Origin: Dinghuibacter sp035492835
GTDB lineage: Bacteria > Bacteroidota > Bacteroidia > Chitinophagales > Chitinophagaceae
Length of the DNA stretch: 49,894 nt
Assembly: GCF_035492835.1 (NCBI RefSeq)
Contig: NZ_DATJIY010000018.1
Span: 1-49,894, forward strand
Direction: 5' to 3'
Positions 9,372 to 17,682 of this stretch are shown here, piece after piece. How positions within the stretch are numbered: the first letter of the stretch is position 1; the number at the start of each line of letters is the position of its first letter. Both the position numbers and the translations under genes were made by a program. The notes under the pieces were generated by a model, which searched no databases, was not told the origin of the DNA, and was given only the letters and a program-made list of their open reading frames with translations.

Positions 9372-9379
9372 CAAAGGTA
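9372..9379 (-). promoter_or_regulatory. TAnnTTTG -7 box for ileS
   Basis: On the minus strand this reads TACCTTTG, 25 nt before the ileS ATG. It would give a leader of roughly 20 nt containing the GAGG ribosome site. No clear TTG element is visible about 20 nt upstream. Confidence 0.55.
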
Positions 9380-9503
9380 CAAAAAGTCCCCGTCCTATTA
9401 TTATTTCTGCCCATACATTAATATTAACCGCTATGTATCTTGGCATAGTTTTGGCCTAGCAGGGGATGAACCTGTTTTTTTCCACCTAAAAATGGTAAAC
9501 ATT

Positions 9504-9971
9504 ATGAAAAACACCCCTATGCTGATAGCCCTGGCGTTCCTTGGATGCACGGCCGTGGCTACCGCTCAGACGACTACACACCATCATAAGGCTAAGACGG
9601 TAACCGTCAAGACCGTAACCCCGCCTGATGCTGTGCTGACCAGCTACAACAGCAAATTCAGCGGAGACACGGCGGCCTGGTCGGTGACCCCTTCCGGTAA
9701 CTTTTGCGCCACCACCATGGTCAATGGCCAGAAGGAATACGCCGAGTTCGATTCCACCGGCGGATGGCTCCGCAACCGTACGGATATGACCGCGGACCAG
9801 CTCCCGGGCGGCGCCAAGACCGCCATCCAAACGAAATACCCTGGCATGGAAATAGCTTCGGTTCAGAAGCTGGAGTACAATAACGTAAACCCTTTCTACA
9901 AAGTCGACCTCAAACAAGGCGACCAGGCGAAGGAAGTCATGGTGAATGACGCCGGCTACGTCCAGGAATAA
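9504..9971 (+). CDS. Secreted PepSY-like domain protein
   Basis: A 155-aa exported protein. Its signal peptide (MKNTPMLIALAFLGCTAVATAQ) probably ends at the Ala-Gln. A His/Lys-rich linker follows, then a PepSY-like fold (AVLTSYNSKFSGDTAAWSVTPSGNFCAT, and a second half with TKYPGMEIASVQKLEYNNVNPFYKVDLKQGDQAKEVMVNDAGY). Bacteroidota carry many such small periplasmic proteins, distantly like beta-lactamase inhibitor folds; their role is unknown. The ATG at 9504 gives the cleanest signal peptide; one at 9492 adds four residues. It stands alone and converges on the di-heme gene. Confidence 0.8.
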   Translation: MKNTPMLIALAFLGCTAVATAQTTTHHHKAKTVTVKTVTPPDAVLTSYNSKFSGDTAAWSVTPSGNFCATTMVNGQKEYAEFDSTGGWLRNRTDMTADQLPGGAKTAIQTKYPGMEIASVQKLEYNNVNPFYKVDLKQGDQAKEVMVNDAGYVQE

Positions 9972-10080
9972 GGCCCGGGCGGGCAACACGCCCCGCGCGA
10001 AACGCGCGAAACGGGCTCGCGACGGCACGTGCCCAACGAGCTTATCAGTTATCCAAGTTATACCTTAACCTATGCGCTGA

Positions 10081-10107
10081 AAAAAGGGCCCCAACCGGGG
10101 CCTTTTT
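10081..10107. terminator. Bidirectional Rho-independent terminator
   Basis: A-run, GGGCCCC, loop AACC, GGGGCC, then TTTTT: a strong GC stem with one bulged base and U-tracts on both strands. It lies between the convergent PepSY-like gene and the di-heme operon and can end both. The rest of the 275-bp gap (9972-10246) shows only GC-rich filler, including a short direct repeat of CGCGCGAAA-like sequence near 10000. Confidence 0.85.
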
Positions 10108-10246
10108 GTTTTGCCGCCCGGCTTCAAAAAGATTTTCCCGCCAGGCGTCCGGCGCCCCCGCCCTCGGGCTGGCCAAAACCCAAAGCGAGCGCGAGATGCT
10201 GATGCGAGCGCCAGACGCTTACGCGTGAAAAAGAACGGCTCGACAG

Positions 10247-11626
10247 CTAGAGCGTACCCAAAAACTTGATCAGCAGCCCCCGCTGCGCCGACGTCAGGTT
10301 CATAAACGCAGTCCTGGACTTCGCCGCTTCCCCGTCGTGCCAAAGGATGGCCTCCTCCAGCGTACGTGCCCGGCCGTCGTGCAGGTAGTAAGGAATCCCG
10401 TTAGACAACGGCAACAACCCAATACCCCACAACGGCGTCGTACGCCATTCGGTGCCGGAAGCCAGGTAGTCGGGGCGGGCGTCCGCCAGACCGGGCCCCA
10501 TGTCGTGAAGGAGCATATCCGTATACGGATGGATGCGCTGGTTGGATATTTGCGGGAAGGTTTCGTCTACGCCTGTAAATACCGTCGGCCGGTGGCAGCC
10601 CGAGCAATTGATCTGGGTGAACAACACTTCACCCGCCACCACGTCCGGGTCGGTGACGTTCCGCCGGGCGGGCACGCCCAGGCTGCGGACATAATAAGTG
10701 ACATAGTTCAGCAGACTGTCCGCCAGCTCCGGGGATGAGTCCCCGTGTACGGCGTCCATCTGGACCTGTCCCGTCGCGCTTTCCATGGGTTGTACATAAG
10801 ACGTGATGCCCATGTCCTGTTGATAGGCCGTCGCAACCTGCATCAGCACCGTGGGCGTGTTGGCCTTGACGCCAAAACGCCCCAGCTCCATCTTGCCCGT
10901 ATAGGAATCGTACACATAGTTGGCCTTCCCGGTGATACCATCCCCGTTCGCGTCGCCGGCATCGACAAAGGAAAGGATCGTGGCCTCGGGTATGTTTTCC
11001 AGCAGGCTCATACCGACCAGGGGCGGCGCCATTCGGGGCGACAACAGGTAGTCCGCGGGAAGCGGTATATAAGGGTTGTCCAGCGTATACGACGGCACGC
11101 GCAGGTCGACCACCGATCCATCCGGGTAGGTCACCGACTGAGCGGTATACGAAATATTTACCGTGGCCTCCGGCGCCGCGCCAAAAACCGACTGGTCCTG
11201 GATTTGCAAGCCAAATCCCGGCGCCGCCAGGGGGCCGCCGTGCTCGTCCATACCGCGAAGGCTGATGCGCATCAGCAAACCGGAACCCGATAGCCCGGTA
11301 ATGGGCGATCCTTCTCCGTCCCCGCTATGGCAATTGACGCAGGAATTGTTGTTATAGATCGGCCCAAGCCCCTGGAAGTGCGGGGCGGGAGGCGCGACAA
11401 AGGTTTGGCCGAAGACGCCGTCGCCCGCGTTGTGTACATAGCTGTCCCTGGCGCTCAAGCCATCCATGGGCACGCTAAAGGCGTGCGACGTCTCGTCAAA
11501 AATAGTCGCCGCGCCACCGCTCAGCCGGGGGTCGTACCCCGAATCCGGGAATACCTCCGCCTTGTGGCACCGGCTGCAGATCGCCACCACCAGGACCAGG
11601 GTACCTAAGACCAAATATTTTCGCAT
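10247..11626 (-). CDS. Di-heme oxidoreductase, DUF1111 family lipoprotein
   Basis: A 459-aa c-type cytochrome, the last gene of a four-gene operon. Two CxxCH heme sites are visible: CVNCH at residues 96-100 and CSGCH near 340-345. The sequence between them (GMDEHGGPLAAPGFGLQIQDQSVFG, DLRVPSYTL, PRMAPPLVGMSLLENIPEATIL) is typical of the DHOR/DUF1111 thiol-oxidoreductase family, related to bacterial di-heme peroxidases. The N terminus is a hydrophobic signal with lipobox cysteines at 17 or 20. It is probably a periplasmic or outer-membrane-anchored electron carrier. Its ATG overlaps the imelysin stop as TAATG, implying translational coupling. Members often occur beside imelysins in iron-uptake loci. 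Confidence 0.88.
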   Translation of the reverse strand: MRKYLVLGTLVLVVAICSRCHKAEVFPDSGYDPRLSGGAATIFDETSHAFSVPMDGLSARDSYVHNAGDGVFGQTFVAPPAPHFQGLGPIYNNNSCVNCHSGDGEGSPITGLSGSGLLMRISLRGMDEHGGPLAAPGFGLQIQDQSVFGAAPEATVNISYTAQSVTYPDGSVVDLRVPSYTLDNPYIPLPADYLLSPRMAPPLVGMSLLENIPEATILSFVDAGDANGDGITGKANYVYDSYTGKMELGRFGVKANTPTVLMQVATAYQQDMGITSYVQPMESATGQVQMDAVHGDSSPELADSLLNYVTYYVRSLGVPARRNVTDPDVVAGEVLFTQINCSGCHRPTVFTGVDETFPQISNQRIHPYTDMLLHDMGPGLADARPDYLASGTEWRTTPLWGIGLLPLSNGIPYYLHDGRARTLEEAILWHDGEAAKSRTAFMNLTSAQRGLLIKFLGTL

Positions 11627-12717
11627 TAATCTTTTACGTTATTTTTTAAGAAATTCACCAGGTCGGTATCCAGCAGGCTTTCCAGCGTCTGGAGCTGGCT
11701 CAGCGTGGCCTGTACCAGGGAGCGGTTGTCCAGGATCGCCTGTTCGTACCGTTCGGGGTAGATGTTGTTAAACGAGTTGATCGTCGCCGTGAACTGCGCC
11801 TGGATCTGGTTGTCGAGGTCCTTGTTCTTGGCGGCCACCAGGTCCTTGATACCCTTCCCGCCGTTGATGCCCATATAGACGTTCTGGGCGCCGATGATAT
11901 TGTTCTTGAAGTCGGTGAGCGAATTGTCCGAATAGGGCGACTCGGTGATCGTGGAGTCCCGGGTAACAAACGGCTCGTACATTTTCCCGTCAGGGTCTTG
12001 TTCGCCCACCTCGTTACAAATACCGGCCATGCCGTTGTCGCCGCTTACATCCAGGAAAAACGACAGCTTGGTGGGATACACCTGGTTGGACGCGCTGCCC
12101 GCGCCCGAAATAGCCTGTGCGTAGGCCACGGGGGCGCTCGTCCAGCTGCTCAGCAAGGGTTTGACGTTATTGTCGAGCACGTCGGCGGTCAGGCTGACGA
12201 GGTATTGCAGTTCACGAGCCGTAAAGCTCCCCGGTGTCCGGGCTACCGACTCCCCGTTACGGAAAATCAGGTACTCGATCGGGTGATAGCCCCTCAGGTT
12301 TTGCGAGAGGCTGGCCACGTCCGATACGGACAGCGGGTTGCTGCTGGCCAGGAGGGAATCGAGCTGGGTGTGGTCGGTCGGCCAGGTATCGGTGTTGGGG
12401 TCGTAGCTGTAGGCTTCGACCGGGCCGATCAGGAATCCTTCACATTGTTCCCAGTATTTGCGCACCAGCTTCCAATCGGCCTGCGCCTGGGCCAGGTTCG
12501 TGGAAGTGGCGCCCGCCTGCAGCGAAAGCGCGTCGTTGTTCAGGGCCGTATTGGCGGCCACCAGACTGTCGTACTGCGGCAGCGCCGTCTTGTTGACAAA
12601 GTCGTTGATAACGTCCGTCTCGATATCCGCAAAGCTTTCGGTGTTCAGGCTGGTCGTGGCTTTATGACAAGCGCCCAGGGTAAGGAGGGCGGTAGCGGCA
12701 ACTAGGATTTTTTTCAT
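11626..12717 (-). CDS. Imelysin-family lipoprotein (EfeO/M75-like)
   Basis: A 363-aa lipoprotein with lipobox LGAC (Cys17). It carries the imelysin signature GYHPIEYLIF at residues 143-152 (the GxHxxE motif), the N-terminal DWKLVRKYWEQCEGFLIGPVEAYSYDP, and a mirror-like helical second half. The family was named as peptidase M75, but structures and gene context point to iron-regulated, iron- or ligand-binding periplasmic proteins. It sits between the Rieske and di-heme genes, overlapping the latter by one base. A role in extracytoplasmic iron handling is inferred from family and operon. Confidence 0.88.
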   Translation of the reverse strand: MKKILVAATALLTLGACHKATTSLNTESFADIETDVINDFVNKTALPQYDSLVAANTALNNDALSLQAGATSTNLAQAQADWKLVRKYWEQCEGFLIGPVEAYSYDPNTDTWPTDHTQLDSLLASSNPLSVSDVASLSQNLRGYHPIEYLIFRNGESVARTPGSFTARELQYLVSLTADVLDNNVKPLLSSWTSAPVAYAQAISGAGSASNQVYPTKLSFFLDVSGDNGMAGICNEVGEQDPDGKMYEPFVTRDSTITESPYSDNSLTDFKNNIIGAQNVYMGINGGKGIKDLVAAKNKDLDNQIQAQFTATINSFNNIYPERYEQAILDNRSLVQATLSQLQTLESLLDTDLVNFLKNNVKD

Positions 12718-12728
12718 GTATAGGGGTT

Positions 12729-13157
12729 TTATGAAATCTGTATGATGACGTTGTTGTTATCCACGCTCGTCCTGTACCGTTGGAGCGGCTGCTCCGCGGG
12801 ACCATGGAGGACCCGGCCGTTCTTGTCGAACCGGCTTCCGTGCAGGCTGCACGAATACCCGTCCCCGGAGACGTTGAGCTGGTTTTCCTGGTGGGTGCAC
12901 TGCAGGAGCAGCGCCTGGTAGCTGCCGTCGGGTTGTTTGCTTACGGCGATATCATAATACCAACCGGTCGGGCGGACAAACTGGGTGGGCGATTGCGCAA
13001 AAACCGATACCGGCACCTCCACCCGGCCCTCGTTTACCGCCGTCTTATAGACACTGTATTTCGCGGGGCTGCACCCCATCCAGGCAGGCATCAGCATCCC
13101 GGCCGCGCCGAGCAGGCAAACCTGACAGGATGTTTTTAAAAAGTCTCTGCGTTCCAT
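12729..13157 (-). CDS. Tat-exported Rieske [2Fe-2S] lipoprotein
   Basis: A 142-aa protein with cluster ligands Cys87-x-His89 and Cys103-x2-His106 (CTH and CSLH), then GSRFDKNGRVLHGPAEQPL, all typical of the Rieske fold. The N terminus MERRDFLKTS is a twin-arginine signal, and MGC at Cys29 could be lipidated, so the folded cluster protein would be exported and membrane-anchored. It starts 1 nt after the porin stop and ends 11 nt before the imelysin gene. No cytochrome b or dioxygenase partner is nearby, so it is not part of a bc1 complex or ring hydroxylase; electron transfer with the di-heme protein is an inference. Confidence 0.88.
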   Translation of the reverse strand: MERRDFLKTSCQVCLLGAAGMLMPAWMGCSPAKYSVYKTAVNEGRVEVPVSVFAQSPTQFVRPTGWYYDIAVSKQPDGSYQALLLQCTHQENQLNVSGDGYSCSLHGSRFDKNGRVLHGPAEQPLQRYRTSVDNNNVIIQIS

Positions 13158-13158
13158 A

Positions 13159-14412
13159 TCAAAAAGAATAACCGATACCGAGGTTCAGGAACTGGTCGTT
13201 TTGCTTATAGGGCAGCGCGTTTGGCGCGGGGTTGACCAGCAAGGCGGGGTTCTGGGGACCTGTGTGCATCAGGCGGACGTCCGCTTTGATGACGATGTTG
13301 GGGATCGGCAGATAACTGATCCCTGCGATCACGTGCGTTTGTTTAAGCGTCCCGTCGTATACGCCATTGGCAGGTATCGAGGCATTCAGGTCCAACAACT
13401 CTCCGCGGACGAAGGTGATGAACTGCGGCTGGCGGTGTTGCTTATACAGCCAGTCATACGCTACCTCCGCATAGGCGCCGTACATACCGGTACCGATGTT
13501 GGTGGTATAGGCTTCGTTCAACCGGGCGGCGTCGGGATAGGAGATATAGGTGCCCAGCACCTTCGCGGTCCAGGCGCCGTCGTAGAACTGGACATCGGCC
13601 TCGCCCAGGTAGGCGGGGGTGCCAAAGGCGCCGCTGGACAAACCGATGCTGTCGGCCTTCCGGGGGCTCAACCCCACCGTTCCGCCGGCGTAGCCGCTCA
13701 CCTGGAACATGAAGTGCGGAATGCTGTACTGCAGGGCGGCGGTCACGGCGAGGTTGTTGGCGGAGGCGTTGCTGCCTTGACCCTCGCCGCCGGCGATGCC
13801 CGAGCCGTGCGTAAAATTGGCGCTGTTCAAGCCGTTGACCAGCGCGATATCATAGTTGAGCGGGAAGCGTTTGGCCGTCCCGTAGAAACCGACGCCGATC
13901 TCCCGCCAGGTGGTGGGGATGATCAGCTGTTCCACCTGCGGCCTTTCGACCCCGTTGAAATTGACGGGAAGGTGATTCTCATTGGTTATGCCGATCCTCG
14001 GCGTGAACAGCCCGGCGACGATATATTGTTTGGGGTTGAGGTTGAACTTGAGGTACGCCTGCTCCATGGCGACGTCTCCCTTGGCGTCGGCGTGGAACTC
14101 GTCGCTCCCGTTGGAGGCCACGAGCGCATTTTCCACCTCGAGCTCGGAGAAAAACGAAATCTTCGCGTTGAACTGGTGTCCAACAAACAAAACCGCGCGG
14201 TCGAGACCTGCGGTGGAGTTGTGCTGGTAAAAATCCCGCTGATAAAACACGCTCCCATAACCGGAAATCACCGTTTTGGCCGTGGCCGCGCCCCGGTTGA
14301 GCGAATCTTCGCTGGTTCCCACCAGCTTTTGTGCCTGCGTCTTATACTGGGCCTGGGCTGCGATACCGAAGCACAACAACCCCAAAATACCCAAAAATCT
14401 TCTCATAAACAT
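13159..14412 (-). CDS. Outer-membrane beta-barrel porin, first gene of the iron/redox operon
   Basis: A 417-aa protein with signal peptide MFMRRFLGILGLLCFGIAAQA and alternating amphipathic strands to a C-terminal aromatic end (LNLGIGYSF), as in porins. The stretch SGYGSVFYQRDFY and ELEVENALVASNGSDEFHADAKGDVAMEQAYLKFNLNPKQYIVAGLFTPRIGITNE resemble phosphate-selective O/P-type porins. Its true substrate is unknown. It leads the Rieske, imelysin and di-heme genes with almost no spacing. A perfect -7 box (TACATTTG, minus, 14430-14437) lies 17 nt before the ATG; an in-frame ATG two codons later is also possible. Confidence 0.85.
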   Translation of the reverse strand: MFMRRFLGILGLLCFGIAAQAQYKTQAQKLVGTSEDSLNRGAATAKTVISGYGSVFYQRDFYQHNSTAGLDRAVLFVGHQFNAKISFFSELEVENALVASNGSDEFHADAKGDVAMEQAYLKFNLNPKQYIVAGLFTPRIGITNENHLPVNFNGVERPQVEQLIIPTTWREIGVGFYGTAKRFPLNYDIALVNGLNSANFTHGSGIAGGEGQGSNASANNLAVTAALQYSIPHFMFQVSGYAGGTVGLSPRKADSIGLSSGAFGTPAYLGEADVQFYDGAWTAKVLGTYISYPDAARLNEAYTTNIGTGMYGAYAEVAYDWLYKQHRQPQFITFVRGELLDLNASIPANGVYDGTLKQTHVIAGISYLPIPNIVIKADVRLMHTGPQNPALLVNPAPNALPYKQNDQFLNLGIGYSF

Positions 14413-14429
14413 CCCGTTGAAATTGCCCG

Positions 14430-14437
14430 CAAATGTA
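14430..14437 (-). promoter_or_regulatory. TAnnTTTG -7 box for the porin-Rieske-imelysin-di-heme operon
   Basis: TACATTTG on the minus strand, 17 nt before the porin ATG. A 10-bp palindrome CTTCGCGAAG (14439-14448) lies just upstream, between the -7 and the expected -33 region, where a regulator could bind. Both are sequence matches only. Confidence 0.6.
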
Positions 14438-14505
14438 CCTTCGCGAAGCAGTGAGGGAGTTCCGAAGAAGGGAAAACCGCTTACGAAATCCGGAAAAAAA
14501 GCGGA

Positions 14506-15441
14506 CTAACGCAACAATAAGTCACAGGGTTTCAAGCCCGTATGCTTTTTAAATGCGGTGGAGAAGTGGGAGATGGAGGAATATCCGAGCATCAGCGAGA
14601 CCTCGGTCACGCTAAGCCCCTTTTCATACAACAGGTAACGGGCATGGTCCATGCGTTGTCCCTGGTAGAAGTCGAAGATCGTCGTTCCGAAAAGCTCCTT
14701 GAATCCTTTTTTAAGATAGCATTCGTTCATGGCCACCTTACGGCTCAGCTCCTTGATCGTGATGGGCTCGCCTATGTGCTCGAGGAGGATTTCCCGGGCC
14801 CGTACGATCTTTTCCCGGTCCGCCTCGTTGGCCAGGAACTTACAGGCGAAGACGCCCTCTTCCTTTTCGTCCAGCAGGCATTCCAGGCTGTAGAGGAGCA
14901 ACGCCTGCACTTGGCTGTTGACAAAGATATTTTCGAGCGCGCCCTCGTACTGGTGGCTCAACATACTATCAAGGACCAGCCGGCTGCGTCCGCAAAGGGG
15001 CACGATCTTGGTAAATGAAGAGGGATAACGGAAGGCCAGGACCTCTTCCGTCCGGGTCGCCGCATGGCGTCCCTTGACAAACGGCGCCAGCCAGGTGGAT
15101 GAAAAACGGAAGGTAAACAGGTCCATGGTCGGCATCTTCGCGCCACACTGGCTGGACGATTTCCGGCAGGACTGGCCTCCGTTGCAAACCGGGTCGTTGC
15201 AATACGTGTTGCCCGAGACGCAAAACCGCAACTCCAGGTAGGATTCGCCACCGGAGCGGTCGTGTTGATAAATCATCATCCCGGTGTCGTCGAGGGTCCA
15301 CTGGGGCGCCATGACGTAGCGCTGGATCTGATAAGCCACCGCCCCGGGGATGTGCTGCTCCTTTTGGTACGCCAGGTCCAGGCTTTCCTGGAGGACCGGC
15401 TGTTTGCGGGCAACGGTAAGTATGTCGGGCGGCTGGAGCAT
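14506..15441 (-). CDS. AraC-family regulator with cysteine-rich sensor region
   Basis: A 311-aa regulator. The C-terminal about 100 residues hold two HTH motifs (EPITIKELSRKVAMNECYLKKGFKELFGTTIFDFY and GLSVTEVSLMLGYSSISHFSTAFKKHTGLKP), the standard AraC/XylS DNA-binding domain. The N-terminal part has five cysteines at 74, 81, 86, 92 and 99, which suggests metal or redox sensing. The ATG at 15441 begins MLQPPDILTV; a longer frame starts at 15555, but a perfect TAAATTTG box lies 5 nt before the ATG. It is encoded just upstream of, and on the same strand as, the porin/imelysin operon, 93 bp away, so it is the natural candidate regulator. Confidence 0.85.
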   Translation of the reverse strand: MLQPPDILTVARKQPVLQESLDLAYQKEQHIPGAVAYQIQRYVMAPQWTLDDTGMMIYQHDRSGGESYLELRFCVSGNTYCNDPVCNGGQSCRKSSSQCGAKMPTMDLFTFRFSSTWLAPFVKGRHAATRTEEVLAFRYPSSFTKIVPLCGRSRLVLDSMLSHQYEGALENIFVNSQVQALLLYSLECLLDEKEEGVFACKFLANEADREKIVRAREILLEHIGEPITIKELSRKVAMNECYLKKGFKELFGTTIFDFYQGQRMDHARYLLYEKGLSVTEVSLMLGYSSISHFSTAFKKHTGLKPCDLLLR

Positions 15442-15446
15442 GGGCG

Positions 15447-15454
15447 CAAATTTA
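15447..15454 (-). promoter_or_regulatory. TAnnTTTG -7 box almost abutting the AraC start
   Basis: TAAATTTG on the minus strand ends 5 nt before the ATG. If used, the transcript would be leaderless or have only a base or two of leader. Confidence 0.5.
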
Positions 15455-15619
15455 GCCCAAGCTGGTATTGAGTCCGTGAGCCCTTGAAAATACTGACCGG
15501 TACGTGACAAAAGCCGGCCATCGCAAATGCCCCGGAAATGCCTCAAAAATCTCATATCGGCGAAGCGCTGGAAATGTGTCTCAATTGTTCATAAATAGGC
15601 CCTTTTTAACACCGCTGGA

Positions 15620-15651
15620 TTGCCTTAAAAGGGTTATTTTTACTACCTTTG
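15620..15651 (+). promoter_or_regulatory. Bacteroidota promoter of gyrB (TTG, 21 nt, TACCTTTG)
   Basis: TTG at 15620-15622 and a perfect TACCTTTG at 15644-15651 are 21 nt apart, the expected spacing for the primary sigma factor of this phylum. The leader is about 40 nt and contains AAAGGAGGA at 15674-15682. Confidence 0.75.
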
Positions 15652-15693
15652 CACCACGCTATTTTTTGCTACAAAAGGAGGATTGAACGACTA

Positions 15694-17682
15694 ATGAGTA
15701 CTGAAATTCAAGCAGTGGATACGCCCACCCAAAGCACAAACGGATACGGAGCTGAAAGCATTCAGGTTTTAGAGGGACTCGAAGCCGTCCGCAAAAGGCC
15801 GGCCATGTATATAGGGGACATCGGGATCAAGGGGTTACACCACCTCGTATATGAAGTGATAGACAACTCGATCGACGAGGCCCTCGCCGGCTACTGTAAG
15901 AATATCGATGTCACCATCCACGAGGACAATTCCGTTTCAGTCCGCGACGACGGGCGTGGAATTCCCACCGGCATCATCGCCAAGGAAAAGCGATCCGCCC
16001 TGGAGGTCGTCATGACGGTGCTCCACGCGGGGGGTAAATTCGACAAGAATACCTATAAGGTCTCCGGCGGTCTCCACGGGGTGGGGGTTTCCTGCGTGAA
16101 CGCGCTCTCCACCCACGTCCACGTAACCGTCTACCGTGAAGGCAAGGTCTTCGAGCAGGAGTATAACACCGGTATACCGGAATACCCCGTACGCACCATC
16201 GGTGAAACCGACCGGACCGGGACAACGACACACTTCTGGCCCGACGGCAGCATCTTTACTTCCCTTATCTATAATAAGGACATTCTCGCCGGACGTATCC
16301 GGGAACTGTCCTTCCTGAACCGGGGGGTGCGGATCAACCTGACGGACCTGCGTGAAAAGGACGAAGCCGGGAACCCGGTCTACAACGAAAGCTTTTTCAG
16401 TGAAGGGGGGATCGTCGAGTTCGTGGAAATGCTGGACCGGAACGCAAAGCGCAATACCCTGATCAGCAAGACGCTGTATGTGGATGGCTTTGACGAGGCC
16501 GCCAACGTGGAAGTGGAGGTCGCCATGTCTTATAACGACGACTTCAAAGAGCATATCTTCTCTTACGTCAACAATATCAACACCATAGAAGGCGGCACCC
16601 ACATCACCGGCTTCCGCAGGGCCCTGACCCGCGTCTTCAAGCAATACGGTGAAAAAGAAGGGCTGTTCGAGAAAGCCAAAGTGGAGGTCGAAGGGGACGA
16701 CTTCCGGGAAGGGTTGAGCGCCATCATTTCGGTCAAGGTACCCGAGCCCCAGTTCGAAGGCCAGACCAAGACCAAATTGGGTAACAGTGAAGTGGCGGGC
16801 ATCGTGGAAACCACGGTTGCCAAGGCCCTCGACAACTACCTGGAGGAAAACCCGAAGGAAGCCCGTAACGTGATCATGAAGGTCATCCTGGCCGCCCAGG
16901 CACGGGTGGCGGCGCGGAAAGCGCGGGAGCTCGTCCAGCGTAAGAGCGTGTTGTCCGGGGGCGGCTTGCCGGGTAAGCTGGCCGATTGCTCCGACAGGGA
17001 TCCCGGGCGCTGCGAGCTCTACCTGGTGGAAGGGGACTCCGCCGGCGGCACGGCCAAACAGGGCCGCGACCGGAGCTTCCAGGCCATCCTCCCGCTGAGG
17101 GGTAAGATCCTCAACGTGGAAAAAGCCATGGAGCATAAGATCCTGGAGAACGAAGAAATACGAAATGTCTATACCGCCCTGGGCGTAACCGTCGGCACCC
17201 CCGAGGACCCCAAGGCGCTCAATCTAACGAAGCTCCGCTACCACAAGCTGATCATCATGACCGATGCCGACGTGGACGGAAGCCATATCGCCACCCTGAT
17301 CCTGACCTTCCTCTTCCGCTATATGAAAGAGCTGGTTGAACAGGGGTATGTTTACCTCGCCCAGCCACCCCTCTACCTCGTCAGGAAAGGAAAGGAACAG
17401 GTCTATGCCTGGACCGAAGAAGACCGCAAGGCCGCCATCGAGCGCGTCGCCGGCGGTAAGGAAGACAGCGCCACCATACAGCGCTATAAAGGTCTTGGGG
17501 AAATGAATGCGGAACAGTTGTGGGAGACCACGATGAACCCCGCCAAGCGTATCCTGAAAATGGTGACCCTGGAAAGCGCGGCCGTGGCCGACGAGGTATT
17601 CAGCATGCTCATGGGTGATGAAGTGGCGCCGAGGCGTGAGTTCATTGAAACCCATGCCAAGTATGCCCGGATCGACGTATAG
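15694..17682 (+). CDS. gyrB: DNA gyrase subunit B
   Basis: A 662-aa type IIA topoisomerase ATPase subunit; with GyrA it introduces negative supercoils. The GHKL ATPase domain has DGRGIPTG and GGLHGVGVSCVNALS. The Toprim region has EGDSAGGTAKQGRD and DADVDGSHI, and the C terminus ends in the usual YKGLGEMNAEQLWETTMNP tail. The length fits the short GyrB form of Bacteroidota; ParE is a less likely alternative. The ATG at 15694 is chosen for the AAAGGAGGA site 11 nt upstream. gyrA is not in the window. The next gene starts inside its 3' end. Confidence 0.95.
   Translation: MSTEIQAVDTPTQSTNGYGAESIQVLEGLEAVRKRPAMYIGDIGIKGLHHLVYEVIDNSIDEALAGYCKNIDVTIHEDNSVSVRDDGRGIPTGIIAKEKRSALEVVMTVLHAGGKFDKNTYKVSGGLHGVGVSCVNALSTHVHVTVYREGKVFEQEYNTGIPEYPVRTIGETDRTGTTTHFWPDGSIFTSLIYNKDILAGRIRELSFLNRGVRINLTDLREKDEAGNPVYNESFFSEGGIVEFVEMLDRNAKRNTLISKTLYVDGFDEAANVEVEVAMSYNDDFKEHIFSYVNNINTIEGGTHITGFRRALTRVFKQYGEKEGLFEKAKVEVEGDDFREGLSAIISVKVPEPQFEGQTKTKLGNSEVAGIVETTVAKALDNYLEENPKEARNVIMKVILAAQARVAARKARELVQRKSVLSGGGLPGKLADCSDRDPGRCELYLVEGDSAGGTAKQGRDRSFQAILPLRGKILNVEKAMEHKILENEEIRNVYTALGVTVGTPEDPKALNLTKLRYHKLIIMTDADVDGSHIATLILTFLFRYMKELVEQGYVYLAQPPLYLVRKGKEQVYAWTEEDRKAAIERVAGGKEDSATIQRYKGLGEMNAEQLWETTMNPAKRILKMVTLESAAVADEVFSMLMGDEVAPRREFIETHAKYARIDV

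Noticed and set aside
11559..11578. A third CxxCH (CSRCH, residues 17-21) in the di-heme protein
   Set aside because: It lies at the end of the signal peptide where the lipobox cysteine is expected, and the family has two hemes. A third heme there is unlikely.
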